Below, one piece after another: positions 1 through 7,429 of a stretch of DNA of 10,529 bases. The notes below the pieces were generated by a model. It had not been told where the DNA came from, did no database searches, and saw nothing but the letters and a program-made list of their open reading frames with translations. The stretch is taken from NCBI GenBank assembly GCA_913009315.1, contig CAJVZA010000067.1, forward strand, positions 1-10,529, in the 5' to 3' direction. Source of the DNA: an uncultured Hippea sp. (GTDB taxonomy: Bacteria > Campylobacterota_A > Desulfurellia > JAADFJ01). The position numbers and the translations under genes are program-made. Each line of letters starts with the position of its first letter. The first letter of the stretch is position 1.

Positions 1-87
1 TTATTATTTATTTTTTTTTTTCAAGCAGAAGACGGCATACGAGATATATCAGTGTGACTGGAGTTCAGACGTGTGCTCTTCCGATCT
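1..87. other. Illumina P7/TruSeq index adapter with T-run (artefact)
   Basis: Bases 22-45 match the Illumina P7 flow-cell sequence (CAAGCAGAAGACGG at its start), 46-53 (ATATCAGT) sit where the 8-base index belongs, and 54-87 match the TruSeq read-2 adapter, ending in GCTCTTCCGATCT. Bases 11-21 are an uninterrupted T-run immediately before P7; grafted flow-cell primers are known to carry a T linker, which may explain it. This is library-construction sequence left at the end of the assembly, not genome. A reading frame that opens with GTG at 73 borrows its first five codons from the adapter, so that start must not be annotated. Genomic sequence begins at about base 88. Confidence 0.97.
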
Positions 88-291
88 GGGACTCAGCCGC
101 ATCTGTCAGCTACCCCGGGTCGCGTTAAATGGGCAATGAAAGAAGTCGGAGCAGATAACGATTATGTATTTAAGGAGTTCTTAAAGCTAACCGATGAACA
201 GATATCGGAGCTTGAAGATAAAGGAATCATAGGAGGATACACCGACATGATCGGAAGAACTCCTCCGATTGACAAAAAGGAGGCAAAGTAA
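88..291 (+). CDS. CaiB/BaiF family III CoA-transferase, C-terminal fragment (5' end missing)
   Basis: Only the last 67 or so codons are present, because the adapter replaces the rest. The fragment reads TPGRVKWAMKEVGADNDYVF and then a helix with LTDEQISELEDKGII. This is the usual C-terminus of family III CoA-transferases: a TPG-x-(I/V)-x-W segment, a GADN segment, and a last helix ending in (G)(I/V)I. These enzymes move CoA between carboxylic acids through an aspartyl-CoA intermediate; the catalytic Asp lies in the missing N-terminal part, so activity cannot be judged. The stop codon overlaps the next ATG by one base (TAATG), and a GGAGG site for the next gene lies inside this gene's end, so the two are translationally coupled. 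Two adjacent paralogues suggest a heteromeric transferase like BbsEF, but that is inference. The truncation reflects the contig end, not necessarily gene decay. Confidence 0.82.
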   Translation, partial: GTQPHLSATPGRVKWAMKEVGADNDYVFKEFLKLTDEQISELEDKGIIGGYTDMIGRTPPIDKKEAK

Positions 292-1493
292 TGGATTGGA
301 GAGAATGGGCAAAGAAGAATGATGCCGAGAGAGACAATAAGCCCGAGGCATTATCCGATCTTTTCGTGCTGGATATGAGTTATGCCAACCTGTCGGGTTC
401 GTTTGCCGCCGCTACGCTGGCTGAATACGGGGCAACTGTTTTGAAAATTGAGCCGCTCTCGGGAGATCCTGCAAGAAATTTTACTCCGGATGCTCTAACA
501 GCCGGCGGAGTAGGGCTTTCATATTTGTCTGAAGCGAGAAACAAGCATTCCATACGGCTTGATCTTGCTTCCGGATCAGATATTGATTATCTGAAGTCTT
601 TAATGTCTCATGCCGATGTTGTTATAGAAACCAGCAAACCGGGATGGCTATACGAGAAAGGACTGAGCTATTTCCAGGCAAGAGAGGTAAATAAGCGTCT
701 TGTATGGTGTTCCATCTATACATATGGCCAGTATGGCCCTCTGGCCTCATGCGGACAGGAGGACAGTGATATAGTCGATCAGGCAATAAGCGGAATGATG
801 TATATCAATGGTGAGATGGAAGATAAGAATGACCCCAAGGATTATCAGGTGCCTACAAAGTTCGGCAATCAGATGGCATGGTATACCGGAGGAGCATGGG
901 CTTCATTCGGTATTATGACTGCACTACACTATAGAAGCAGCACAGGCATCGGTCAGATGATCGATATCTCTCCCGCTGAAGGGTTTGGAAGAATAAGCAA
1001 TGCATCGGCATCGTACCATTTTTGCACAGGAGAAACGTTGGAACGGCTTGGAAGTCATGATGCGTCGGTCTTTCCGTACACCTATTTCCCCGCAAAAGAC
1101 TGCACGGCTTTTATAGCGGCATTTTCCGATATTAACTGGAAAAAGTTTTGTTATGTAATGAAAAGAGAAGATCTGACCGGCCTCTCAACTCACTATAGAC
1201 TTCAATCTGAAAATATGCAGATTTTGTGGAAAGAGATTTCGAAATGGACAGAGAATCTAACCTATGATGAAATCCTGAAAGAGATAAAAAAAGCCGACGA
1301 AAAAGGTATACCGGGCGTTATTGTTCCCGCAAAAGTGCTGACACCGATAGAAACGTTTAATGATAACAATTCGTGGGAAAGAGATATTTTAAGGCGTGTA
1401 GATCTGCACGATGGAAGTTATACGGTTCTGGCTAATCAAGCTGTTCATGCCACCGAGACTCCTCCAAGAATAAAATGGGTTGAGACAAAATAA
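291..1493 (+). CDS. CaiB/BaiF family III CoA-transferase
   Basis: This complete 400-residue protein has the usual family length. Visible marks are the N-terminal Rossmann-type start LFVLDMSYANLSGSFAAATL (residues 24-43), LAEYGATVLKIEP (43-55), and the active-site segment DSDIVDQAISG (158-168). Asp160 aligns with the nucleophilic aspartate of formyl-CoA transferase (pattern D-x-x-x-Q-A-x-S-G). The C-terminus carries TPPRIKW. The expected reaction is transfer of CoA from a donor acyl-CoA to an acid through a covalent Asp-CoA intermediate, in the cytoplasm. The ATG overlaps the stop of the upstream paralogue by one base and is preceded by AAAGGAGG about 8 bases away, so the start is secure. The carboxylase subunits follow directly, implying that the transferred CoA ester feeds a carboxylation step. 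The CoA acceptor cannot be read from sequence. The glycine-rich loop is less canonical than in FRC-like enzymes, fitting a specialised or heteromeric transferase. Confidence 0.88.
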   Translation: MDWREWAKKNDAERDNKPEALSDLFVLDMSYANLSGSFAAATLAEYGATVLKIEPLSGDPARNFTPDALTAGGVGLSYLSEARNKHSIRLDLASGSDIDYLKSLMSHADVVIETSKPGWLYEKGLSYFQAREVNKRLVWCSIYTYGQYGPLASCGQEDSDIVDQAISGMMYINGEMEDKNDPKDYQVPTKFGNQMAWYTGGAWASFGIMTALHYRSSTGIGQMIDISPAEGFGRISNASASYHFCTGETLERLGSHDASVFPYTYFPAKDCTAFIAAFSDINWKKFCYVMKREDLTGLSTHYRLQSENMQILWKEISKWTENLTYDEILKEIKKADEKGIPGVIVPAKVLTPIETFNDNNSWERDILRRVDLHDGSYTVLANQAVHATETPPRIKWVETK

Positions 1494-1496
1494 TCT

Positions 1497-3107
1497 ATGG
1501 CAAAAATAGAATCATTTGTTGATACCTCCTCCGGGCTTTATAAAAAACAGTATAAACAGAGTATAAGTGCGCTTGAAAAAATATCTATAATAAGAACTGA
1601 GATTGCAGAAGGAGGATCTGAAAAAGCAAGAGCTCTTCATAAAAAAAGAGGAAAGCTGCTTGCAAGAGAAAGAATTGCGCTTGTATTAGACGAAGAATCA
1701 CCGTTTTTGGAGATTGCTCCGTTTGCTGCTTATGATATCTATGACAACAAAGCTCCCTCGGCAGGGATTATAACCGGAATCGGAAAGATCTCGGGTCACC
1801 TTGTAATGATTGTTGCCAATGATGCCACCGTCAAGGGAGGAACATATCTTCCCCTGACGATAAAAAAGCATATAAGAGCACAAAAGATTGCTATGGAAAA
1901 TCATCTTCCATGTCTCTATATTGTTGATTCCGGCGGGGTTTTTCTTCCGCTTCAGGAAGATATTTTCCCTGACAAAGAGCATTTCGGTAATATCTTTTAT
2001 AATCAAGCCCGGCTCTCGAAAGAAGGGCTTTTGCAGGTTGCCGTCGTAGCAGGTGCATCTACAGCCGGGGGCGCCTATGTTCCTGCTATGTGTGATCAAA
2101 CTGTTATTGTAAAAAATACCGGTGCCATATTCATAGGCGGGCCTCCGCTTGTAAAGGCTGCAACAGGTGAGGATGTTACCGTAGAGGAACTTGGCGGAGC
2201 CGACGTACATACAAGAATATCAGGGGTTGCCGATTATATGGCAGAAGATGACGAAGATGCACTTATAAAGGTACGCGAAATTTTCAGCAGCCTCCCGCAA
2301 GATAAACCGTATCAATTGGATAGAATCAAGCCGTCTGATCCTGTTTATAAAGCTGATGAAATCTACGGTATTATTCCCACCGATCTCAAAAAACCGTTTG
2401 ATTCCAGAGAAATCATTGCCAGAATTGTTGATTCAAGCAAATTTGATGAATTTAAGCCGCTTTACGGAAGAACGATTGTTACCGGATTTGCGAGAATAGG
2501 AGGATATCTTGTAGGTATTTTGTCAAATAACGGTGTTATTTTTCCTGATTCGGCAGACAAAGGGGCTCATTTTGTTGAACTCTGTGCCGATAGAAAGATT
2601 CCTATACTGTTTTTACAGAATATAACCGGATTTATGATAGGCAAAGCATACGAGCGCGCAGGAATTGCAAGAGCAGGTGCAAAAATGATAAATGCGGTTG
2701 CCACTGCCGATGTCCCCAGATTTACTATTATGATCGGCAATTCGTATGGTGCCGGAAATTATGCAATGTGCGGCAGAGGTTATAATCCTCGTTTTCTGTG
2801 GACATGGCCGGCAGCAAAGATTGCAGTTATGGGCGGGCAGCAGGCGGCAGATACACTTGCGCAGGTCAAGGTAAATCAGCTCAAGAGAGCAGGCAAAAGC
2901 CTGACTGATGAGGAAATTGATGAACTTAAAAAGCCGATTCTTGCCGATTATGAAAGACAATCAAGTTCACTTTATTCTTCAGCAAGATTATGGGATGACG
3001 GAATCATAGATCCGGCCAAAACACGCGAATATCTGATGCTGGCCATTGAAATTTCATCTCATAATATTGATCAGTCCAGACAGAGATACGGAATATTTAG
3101 GATGTAG
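1497..3107 (+). CDS. Acyl-CoA carboxylase, carboxyltransferase (beta) subunit, methylcrotonyl-CoA carboxylase type
   Basis: This 536-residue protein transfers CO2 from carboxybiotin to an acyl-CoA. The N-terminal crotonase-like half has LLARERI (54-60), the VDSGG loop (143-147), FPDKEHFGNIFYNQA (157-171) and TAGGAYVPAM (189-198), then GGPPLVKAATGE and LGGADVH. The C-terminal half has NITGFMIG (375-382), GAGNYAMCGRGYNPR (418-432), WPAAKIAVMGG (437-447) and LWDDGIIDP. The combination FPDxEHFG, GPPLVKAATGE and the terminal YGIFRM is typical of 3-methylcrotonyl-CoA carboxylase beta rather than propionyl-CoA carboxylase beta. Geranyl-CoA carboxylase is close and cannot be excluded. The ATG follows the upstream stop by 3 bases with only a weak purine-rich site (GGTTGAGAC), so translation probably depends on coupling. 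The biotin carboxylase begins 2 bases after the stop. Length and motifs appear intact. Confidence 0.9.
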   Translation: MAKIESFVDTSSGLYKKQYKQSISALEKISIIRTEIAEGGSEKARALHKKRGKLLARERIALVLDEESPFLEIAPFAAYDIYDNKAPSAGIITGIGKISGHLVMIVANDATVKGGTYLPLTIKKHIRAQKIAMENHLPCLYIVDSGGVFLPLQEDIFPDKEHFGNIFYNQARLSKEGLLQVAVVAGASTAGGAYVPAMCDQTVIVKNTGAIFIGGPPLVKAATGEDVTVEELGGADVHTRISGVADYMAEDDEDALIKVREIFSSLPQDKPYQLDRIKPSDPVYKADEIYGIIPTDLKKPFDSREIIARIVDSSKFDEFKPLYGRTIVTGFARIGGYLVGILSNNGVIFPDSADKGAHFVELCADRKIPILFLQNITGFMIGKAYERAGIARAGAKMINAVATADVPRFTIMIGNSYGAGNYAMCGRGYNPRFLWTWPAAKIAVMGGQQAADTLAQVKVNQLKRAGKSLTDEEIDELKKPILADYERQSSSLYSSARLWDDGIIDPAKTREYLMLAIEISSHNIDQSRQRYGIFRM

Positions 3108-3109
3108 CC

Positions 3110-4582
3110 ATGAATATCAAAAAGATACTGATAGCTAACAGAGGTGAAATTGCCATAAGAATTATGCGCTCTGCAAGAGAGTTGGGAATTAAAAGCGTTG
3201 CCGTTTATTCAGAAGCAGATCGTGCTTCAAAACATATAAAATATGCCGATGAGGCATATTTTATAGGAGAAGCACCCGCTGCAGAAAGTTATTTGAACAT
3301 TGCAAAATTGATATCAGCGGCAAAAAAATCAAATTGCGATGCAGTTCACCCGGGATACGGTTTTTTAGCTGAAAATGCAGATTTTGCAGAATCTGTAATA
3401 AATGAAAAAATCCTCTGGATAGGTCCGAGTCCGTCTGTGGTGCGGCTTTCAGGTAACAAGATTGAGGCAAGAAAATTAGCAGAACAGGCAGGAGCTCCAA
3501 TTACTCCCGGAGCTGTCATTGATGATGAGAAAGATATTAGACAGATTGCCGAAAAAATAGGATATCCTGTTCTAATAAAAGCCGCTGCCGGCGGCGGCGG
3601 CAAAGGAATGCATATAGCAAACAACGAACAGGAGCTTGAATCTGCGTTAAGAATGGGCAGAAGCGAGGCTAAATCCTCATTTGGTGATGATACGGTTTAT
3701 ATTGAAAAATTACTGAAATCTCCCCGTCATATTGAAATTCAGCTGCTTTTAGACCAATACGGTAATGGTGTTTATTTCCCCGAACGAGAATGCTCAATTC
3801 AGCGCAGATACCAGAAGGTTATAGAGGAAACCCCTTCAGCTGCAATAAGCAGACAGATGGCTGCAAAACTTGGGGAAACAGCTTTGAACATTGCTAAAAA
3901 AATAGGATACCACACGGCCGGAACGGCTGAATTTCTTGTTGATAACGGAGAGTTTTATTTTCTTGAGATAAATGCAAGAATTCAGGTTGAACATCCTATT
4001 ACGGAGGCGTTAACCGGTATGGATTTGGTATCAAAACAGATAGAACTTGCTTCCGGATCGATGCTTAATCTGACTCAGGATGAAATACACTCGAGCGGTC
4101 ATGCAATAGAGGCAAGAATTTATGCAGAAGACCCGTACGGTAATTTTGCCCCGTCACCGGGTAGAATTGACTACTATAATGAACCTTCAATGCCCGGAAT
4201 AAGATGTGATTCCGGTGTTGAGGTCGGAACTGTCGTACCTATTTATTATGATCCTATATTGGCAAAAATTATAAGTTATGCTGAGAATAGAAAGAAAGCT
4301 ATCGCGAGACTTTCCGGTGCACTTTCAGAATATCATATAGCACCGAATAAAACAGCCATATCGTTTCTAAAATCGATAATAACGCATGAAGACTTTTTAA
4401 AAGGTGACTACGATACAAAATTTATAGATAAAAATAAAGACGTTTTACTGAAAACAACAGAGGATAAAATTTTTGATGCAGTTGCAATTTATTATCTAAC
4501 TAAACATAGGCAGTTTAGCACCTCTATTCGGGAAAATGCGATAGATTCATGCTGGGACAGTCTGGTCGAATGGAGGGGATAG
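3110..4582 (+). CDS. Biotin carboxylase subunit of acyl-CoA carboxylase
   Basis: This ATP-grasp enzyme of 490 residues carboxylates biotin on the carrier protein using ATP and bicarbonate. Motifs in order are KILIANRGEIAIRI (5-18), HPGYGFLAEN (80-89), the glycine-rich ATP loop GGGGKGMHIA (161-170), ERECSIQRRYQK (225-236), and the active-site stretch FLEINARIQVEHP (284-296), which holds the metal-binding Glu and the conserved Arg290 and Glu294. RCDSGVEVG and YYDPILAKI mark the C-terminal lid region. The family normally has N-T-R or N-(P/A)-R here, so NAR is acceptable. The protein ends after the carboxylase domains with no biotinyl domain, so it is the short, separate subunit type and not a fused alpha subunit. 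The start is 2 bases after the carboxyltransferase stop with an AGGAT site, and the carrier protein gene follows with no gap. It should form one complex with its two neighbours. Confidence 0.93.
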   Translation: MNIKKILIANRGEIAIRIMRSARELGIKSVAVYSEADRASKHIKYADEAYFIGEAPAAESYLNIAKLISAAKKSNCDAVHPGYGFLAENADFAESVINEKILWIGPSPSVVRLSGNKIEARKLAEQAGAPITPGAVIDDEKDIRQIAEKIGYPVLIKAAAGGGGKGMHIANNEQELESALRMGRSEAKSSFGDDTVYIEKLLKSPRHIEIQLLLDQYGNGVYFPERECSIQRRYQKVIEETPSAAISRQMAAKLGETALNIAKKIGYHTAGTAEFLVDNGEFYFLEINARIQVEHPITEALTGMDLVSKQIELASGSMLNLTQDEIHSSGHAIEARIYAEDPYGNFAPSPGRIDYYNEPSMPGIRCDSGVEVGTVVPIYYDPILAKIISYAENRKKAIARLSGALSEYHIAPNKTAISFLKSIITHEDFLKGDYDTKFIDKNKDVLLKTTEDKIFDAVAIYYLTKHRQFSTSIRENAIDSCWDSLVEWRG

Positions 4583-5050
4583 ATGAAACTAAAAATCAAT
4601 GATAAAATTCAAGAAGTAACGGCAAAGATAGACGGTGGTACAATCTATGTTGAAATTAACGGTAAGAAAAAAAGCTATGATATAATAGATGAATCTGCCG
4701 CAATCCTGAAACAAAAAAACAGAATCGTAAAGTCAGATTATTTTATCGGCAAAGAAACGATGATCTGGATAGACGGTGAAGAATATTATATATCCGAAAT
4801 CAAGAAAGAAAGAGAGGCGAAAAAATCAAAAAGCGGCAAAAAAACGAGCATCGATTCCCCGCTTCCGGGTGTTATAACAAAGATCGCTGTTAGTCCGGGC
4901 GATCAACTTGAAGAAGGTGACCTGATTTTGGTTATTGAATCTATGAAAATGGCTAATGAAATAAAAGCTGAGTTCAGCGGAACAATCAAAACGATTTTGG
5001 TAAAGGAGGGCGATCAGGTAGCAATGTCCGACAAACTGATTTTGTTTTGA
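4583..5050 (+). CDS. Biotin carboxyl carrier protein of acyl-CoA carboxylase
   Basis: This 155-residue protein carries the biotin that shuttles CO2 from the biotin carboxylase to the carboxyltransferase. The C-terminal biotinyl domain (about 91-155) has SPLPGVI, then the biotinylation site ESMKMANEI with Lys122 as the modified lysine, 33 residues from the end as is usual. The more common form is EAMKM; Ser for Ala occurs in anaerobe carriers. Residues 1-70 form a beta-rich segment (KLKINDKIQEVTAKIDGG, then WIDGEEYYI) like the region that docks BC to CT in multi-domain alpha subunits. A Lys-rich linker (74-88) joins the two, where clostridial decarboxylase carriers often have Ala/Pro. The ATG follows the previous stop directly, with GAGGGG 5 bases upstream. 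A membrane decarboxylase role is unlikely because no GcdB/OadB-type membrane subunit is present here. Confidence 0.92.
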   Translation: MKLKINDKIQEVTAKIDGGTIYVEINGKKKSYDIIDESAAILKQKNRIVKSDYFIGKETMIWIDGEEYYISEIKKEREAKKSKSGKKTSIDSPLPGVITKIAVSPGDQLEEGDLILVIESMKMANEIKAEFSGTIKTILVKEGDQVAMSDKLILF

Positions 5051-5116
5051 TAATTTAAACTGCAATCAATCCGTTCCGTAAGGTAAATTGTATATCTTCT
5101 GCATTCTGATTCAGTG

Positions 5117-5143
5117 TTAACTGCTCAAGTTAATCCATATACT
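5117..5143 (+). promoter_or_regulatory. Weak promoter candidate with inverted repeat
   Basis: TATACT at 5138-5143 matches five of six bases of the -10 consensus and lies 27 bases before the next ATG. No good -35 stands 17 bases upstream. Just before it is the inverted repeat TTAACT (5117-5122) / AGTTAA (5128-5133) with a 5-base spacer, which could be an operator. The gap of 120 bases after the carboxylase operon and the strong SD of the next gene make a separate promoter plausible. The call rests on short motifs only. Confidence 0.3.
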
Positions 5144-5170
5144 GCCGATCTATTTTTAGGAGGTAAAAAT

Positions 5171-5404
5171 ATGGATATAACTATTGGATCGTTATATGCG
5201 GTCAACAAAGTTGCAAAAAAAAAGAATATAAAGGAAAACAGATTTTATCGCGGCAGGGTTGTGGGAATAAGGCATTCAAGATCAAGAGACAATAGATTAA
5301 GTGACGAGCATAAGACGAGTTCCAAAACATTAATCATAGTTACAAATTCAAATATCAACAAAGAAATAATTGGAAAACCCGTATTAATAAAAATTATAGA
5401 TTAA
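5171..5404 (+). CDS. Small basic protein of unknown function
   Basis: I do not recognise this 77-residue protein. The ATG at 5171 is chosen over an in-frame upstream TTG-type start at 5114 because a textbook AGGAGG (5158-5163) stands 7 bases before it and nothing similar precedes 5114. It is rich in Lys and Arg (KVAKKKNIK at 13-21, RHSRSRDNR at 34-42), with two beta-like stretches, FYRGRVVGI (25-33) and TLIIVTNS (53-60), around a charged loop. That would suit a small beta-barrel or nucleic-acid-binding fold, but this is guesswork. There is no signal peptide, membrane segment or cysteine. It lies 120 bases after the carboxylase operon and is not obviously part of it. The good SD and clean stop argue that it is a real gene. 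Confidence 0.5.
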   Translation: MDITIGSLYAVNKVAKKKNIKENRFYRGRVVGIRHSRSRDNRLSDEHKTSSKTLIIVTNSNINKEIIGKPVLIKIID

Positions 5405-5509
5405 ATTTGCGCATCATACCGCAACTTTCGCACAAATTTCATCACAAATCGCAATAAACCGATAGGTAAAGGATATCTGCTGAAAACAGCCCAAAAAGTG
5501 CAGCTGAGA

Positions 5510-5851
5510 CTATATAAATTGATGTACACATATCCCATCTTTGTCAAAAATTCTCTTGAATATCTCTTTTTTGGAACTTTTACGATAGTGATTCGCTGAT
5601 ATATAAGGCTTCTTATTCTCGGTTCTGACTGTACTGCCGCATCGTTTCATTTCTCGCAGTGACGAAAAATAGAGGCCATTGCAACCATTGTTCTGAAGCG
5701 CCAGTGTGCCTGAAAGACCGCTTACATTGCCTTCCACGGCGTATGAGTTAGTTGAACATGCAACCTGCACATCTGTTACATATTGGGAGACTTTTCACCA
5801 AGCGTATCATATGCGCCGGAATCGCGTAAATTATGAAGATCTATAACAAAT
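5510..5851 (-). pseudogene. Frameshifted minus-strand protein remnant, family not recognised
   Basis: On the minus strand an 86-codon frame (5770 to 5510) contains GTLALQNNGCNGLYFSSLRE and ends with SKKEIFKRIFDKDG. Its only start is a GTG without a good SD. Directly upstream on the same strand, in another frame, 5851-5779 reads VIDLHNLRDSGAYDTLGEK and stops at TAA (5776-5778) just where the first frame becomes open. One single-base indel near 5780-5785 would join the two into a protein tail of about 110 residues. This suggests a broken gene fragment and not chance. I cannot name the family; a transposase fragment was considered but no DDE-type motif is visible. The rest of 5405-5872 shows nothing beyond the SD of the next gene and a weak 7-bp hairpin around 5404-5439. 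Confidence 0.35.
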
Positions 5852-5872
5852 CGAAAGGAGGAGAATGAGAAA

Positions 5873-7408
5873 ATGAGAGGAAACATCAACAGTATCGGAG
5901 ATACGCTGACATTGACAGCAGGCAAGTATCCCGATAGAACCGCCATAGTCGACTATGACGGCAGCAGTCTCACGTATCGTGAATTTAACGAAAGGGTCAA
6001 CAGGCTGGCAAATACCCTGATAGCATTAGGAATCGAAAAGGGTGACAAAGCTGCATATCTCTTTTTAAACTGCAGCCAATTTCTGGAAGTGCACTATGCC
6101 GTAGCCAAGGCAGGAGCGGTCGGCGTTCCACTGAACTTCAAGCTGGTGGGAAGAGAACTCGCCTTCCAGATAAATAATGCAGAGGCAGTATGCATAGTAT
6201 ATGCCTCTGAATTTATTGAGGCGATAAAGACCATACGTCAGGAAGTAACAAATGTTAAGAATTTATCTGCAATGGCAGTGGCGGAGAAGATGTTCTCAAA
6301 CACGAAAAGCTGATAGCCAATGCCAACCCTGATGAGCCGGGCGTGGAAGTCTCTCTTTATGATGAAAACTTGATCCTTTATACTGCCGGGACGACCGGCC
6401 TGCCGAAGGGCAGTGTACTTACTCATAAGAATTCTCTGTTTAATGCAATGACAATGGCAATTGATTACGGATTCAGGAATGATGATATTTTTCAAGTCGT
6501 TCCGCCCCTTTACCATAGCGCTTCCTTGAATGGTATTGCGGTTGCCTCTGTGCTGTTAGGTGCGAAGTTGATTATTCATAAGCAATTTGATCCTCAGGAG
6601 ATACTCCAGGCGATTCAGGATGAAAAGATTACGTGTACCTGGGGACCGGCTACTATGTGGCGGATGGTAATCGATTATCCTGACATTAAAAAGTATGATA
6701 TGTCAAGCATAAAACTGATCATCAACGGTGCTATGTACATGCCGGCGAAAATGCGCAAAGATCTCCTGAGCTACTTTCCCGATGCGGCTATGGGGGATAC
6801 ATACGGAATGACTGAGGCTTCCCCCTGTACAACAATTCTGCGTCCGGAGAATGTTCTTGAAAAACCGGCATCCGTTGGCGTTCCTCTTACCATATGCGAC
6901 GTGAAGATTTTCAACGATCAGGGGAAGGAAGTTCCCCGCGGCAGCATTGGAGAGATAGTCAACAGAGGCAATTTTATGAAGGGCTACTACAAAAACGACG
7001 AAGCAACGGCGGAGTCGATCAAGAACGGGTGGTTCTATACCGGCGATCTCGGAATAAAAGATAAAGAAGGCTTTATCACTCTGGTTGACAGAAAAAAGGA
7101 TATGATTGTCTCAGGAGGAGAGAATGTTTATTCCAAGGAAGTTGAGGAAGTAAATAGCCGGCTATCGAGATGTTTTCGAAGCAGCGGTGATTGGGTTGCC
7201 TGATGAAAAGTGGGGAGAAGTTGTTACGACTGTTATCGCACCAATCCCCGGAAAGGAAATAGGAGAAGAGGAAATCATCGATTACTGCCGGAAAAACCTC
7301 GCGGGCTATAAATGTCCCAAGGTTGTTAAGTTTGTCGAAATACTTCCCAAAAATCCTGCAGGTAAAATTGTGAAGCGTGAGTTAAAAGAAATGTTCTCGA
7401 TTGTTTGA
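5873..7408 (+). pseudogene. Acyl-CoA synthetase (AMP-forming), interrupted by two single-base frameshifts
   Basis: Read through, this is a class I adenylate-forming acyl-CoA ligase of about 511 residues, the normal length. It converts a carboxylic acid, ATP and CoA to acyl-CoA, AMP and PPi. Frame 2 covers 5873 to about 6262 (SSLTYREFNERVNRLANTL). Frame 1 covers about 6262 to 7167, with the P-loop YTAGTTGLPKGS (from 6379), GDTYGMTEAS (from 6796), YTGDLG and DRKKDMIVSGGENVYS (from 7087). Frame 2 resumes at about 7169 (DVFEAAVIGLPDEKWGEVV) and includes PAGKIVK with the catalytic lysine. The first shift fits loss of one T in the AATTT run at 6260-6264, restoring VKNFIC. The second fits one extra base near 7168. 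All core motifs survive, so this is either a very recent pseudogene or a sequencing error. AAAGGAGG 10 bases upstream supports the ATG at 5873 over the mini-frame ATG at 5865. The substrate is unknown; medium-chain or aryl acids are possible. Confidence 0.85.
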
Positions 7409-7429
7409 TTATAGCAAAGGTAAGTCTAA

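Noticed and set aside
913-1095. Minus-strand 60-codon frame inside the CoA-transferase gene
   Set aside because: It lies wholly opposite a well-supported conserved gene, has no SD and no recognisable motif.
1698-2210. Minus-strand 170-codon frame inside the carboxyltransferase gene
   Set aside because: It is antisense to conserved catalytic motifs and has Cys-rich, shadow-like composition without an SD.
3346-3624. Minus-strand frame opposite the biotin carboxylase ATP-binding loop
   Set aside because: The run of prolines is simply the complement of the GGC-rich glycine loop, so it is a shadow.
88-5050. Sodium-pumping glutaconyl-CoA or methylmalonyl-CoA decarboxylase
   Set aside because: No membrane beta subunit (GcdB/MmdB type) or delta/gamma anchor is present, and a biotin carboxylase using ATP is present, which points to a carboxylase.
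5114-5170. Upstream extension of the small protein at 5171
   Set aside because: No SD precedes 5114, the segment overlaps the inverted repeat and -10 candidate, and AGGAGG fits the ATG at 5171.
6238-6516. Minus-strand 92-codon frame opposite the acyl-CoA ligase
   Set aside because: It is opposite the ligase P-loop region, with no SD and no domain.
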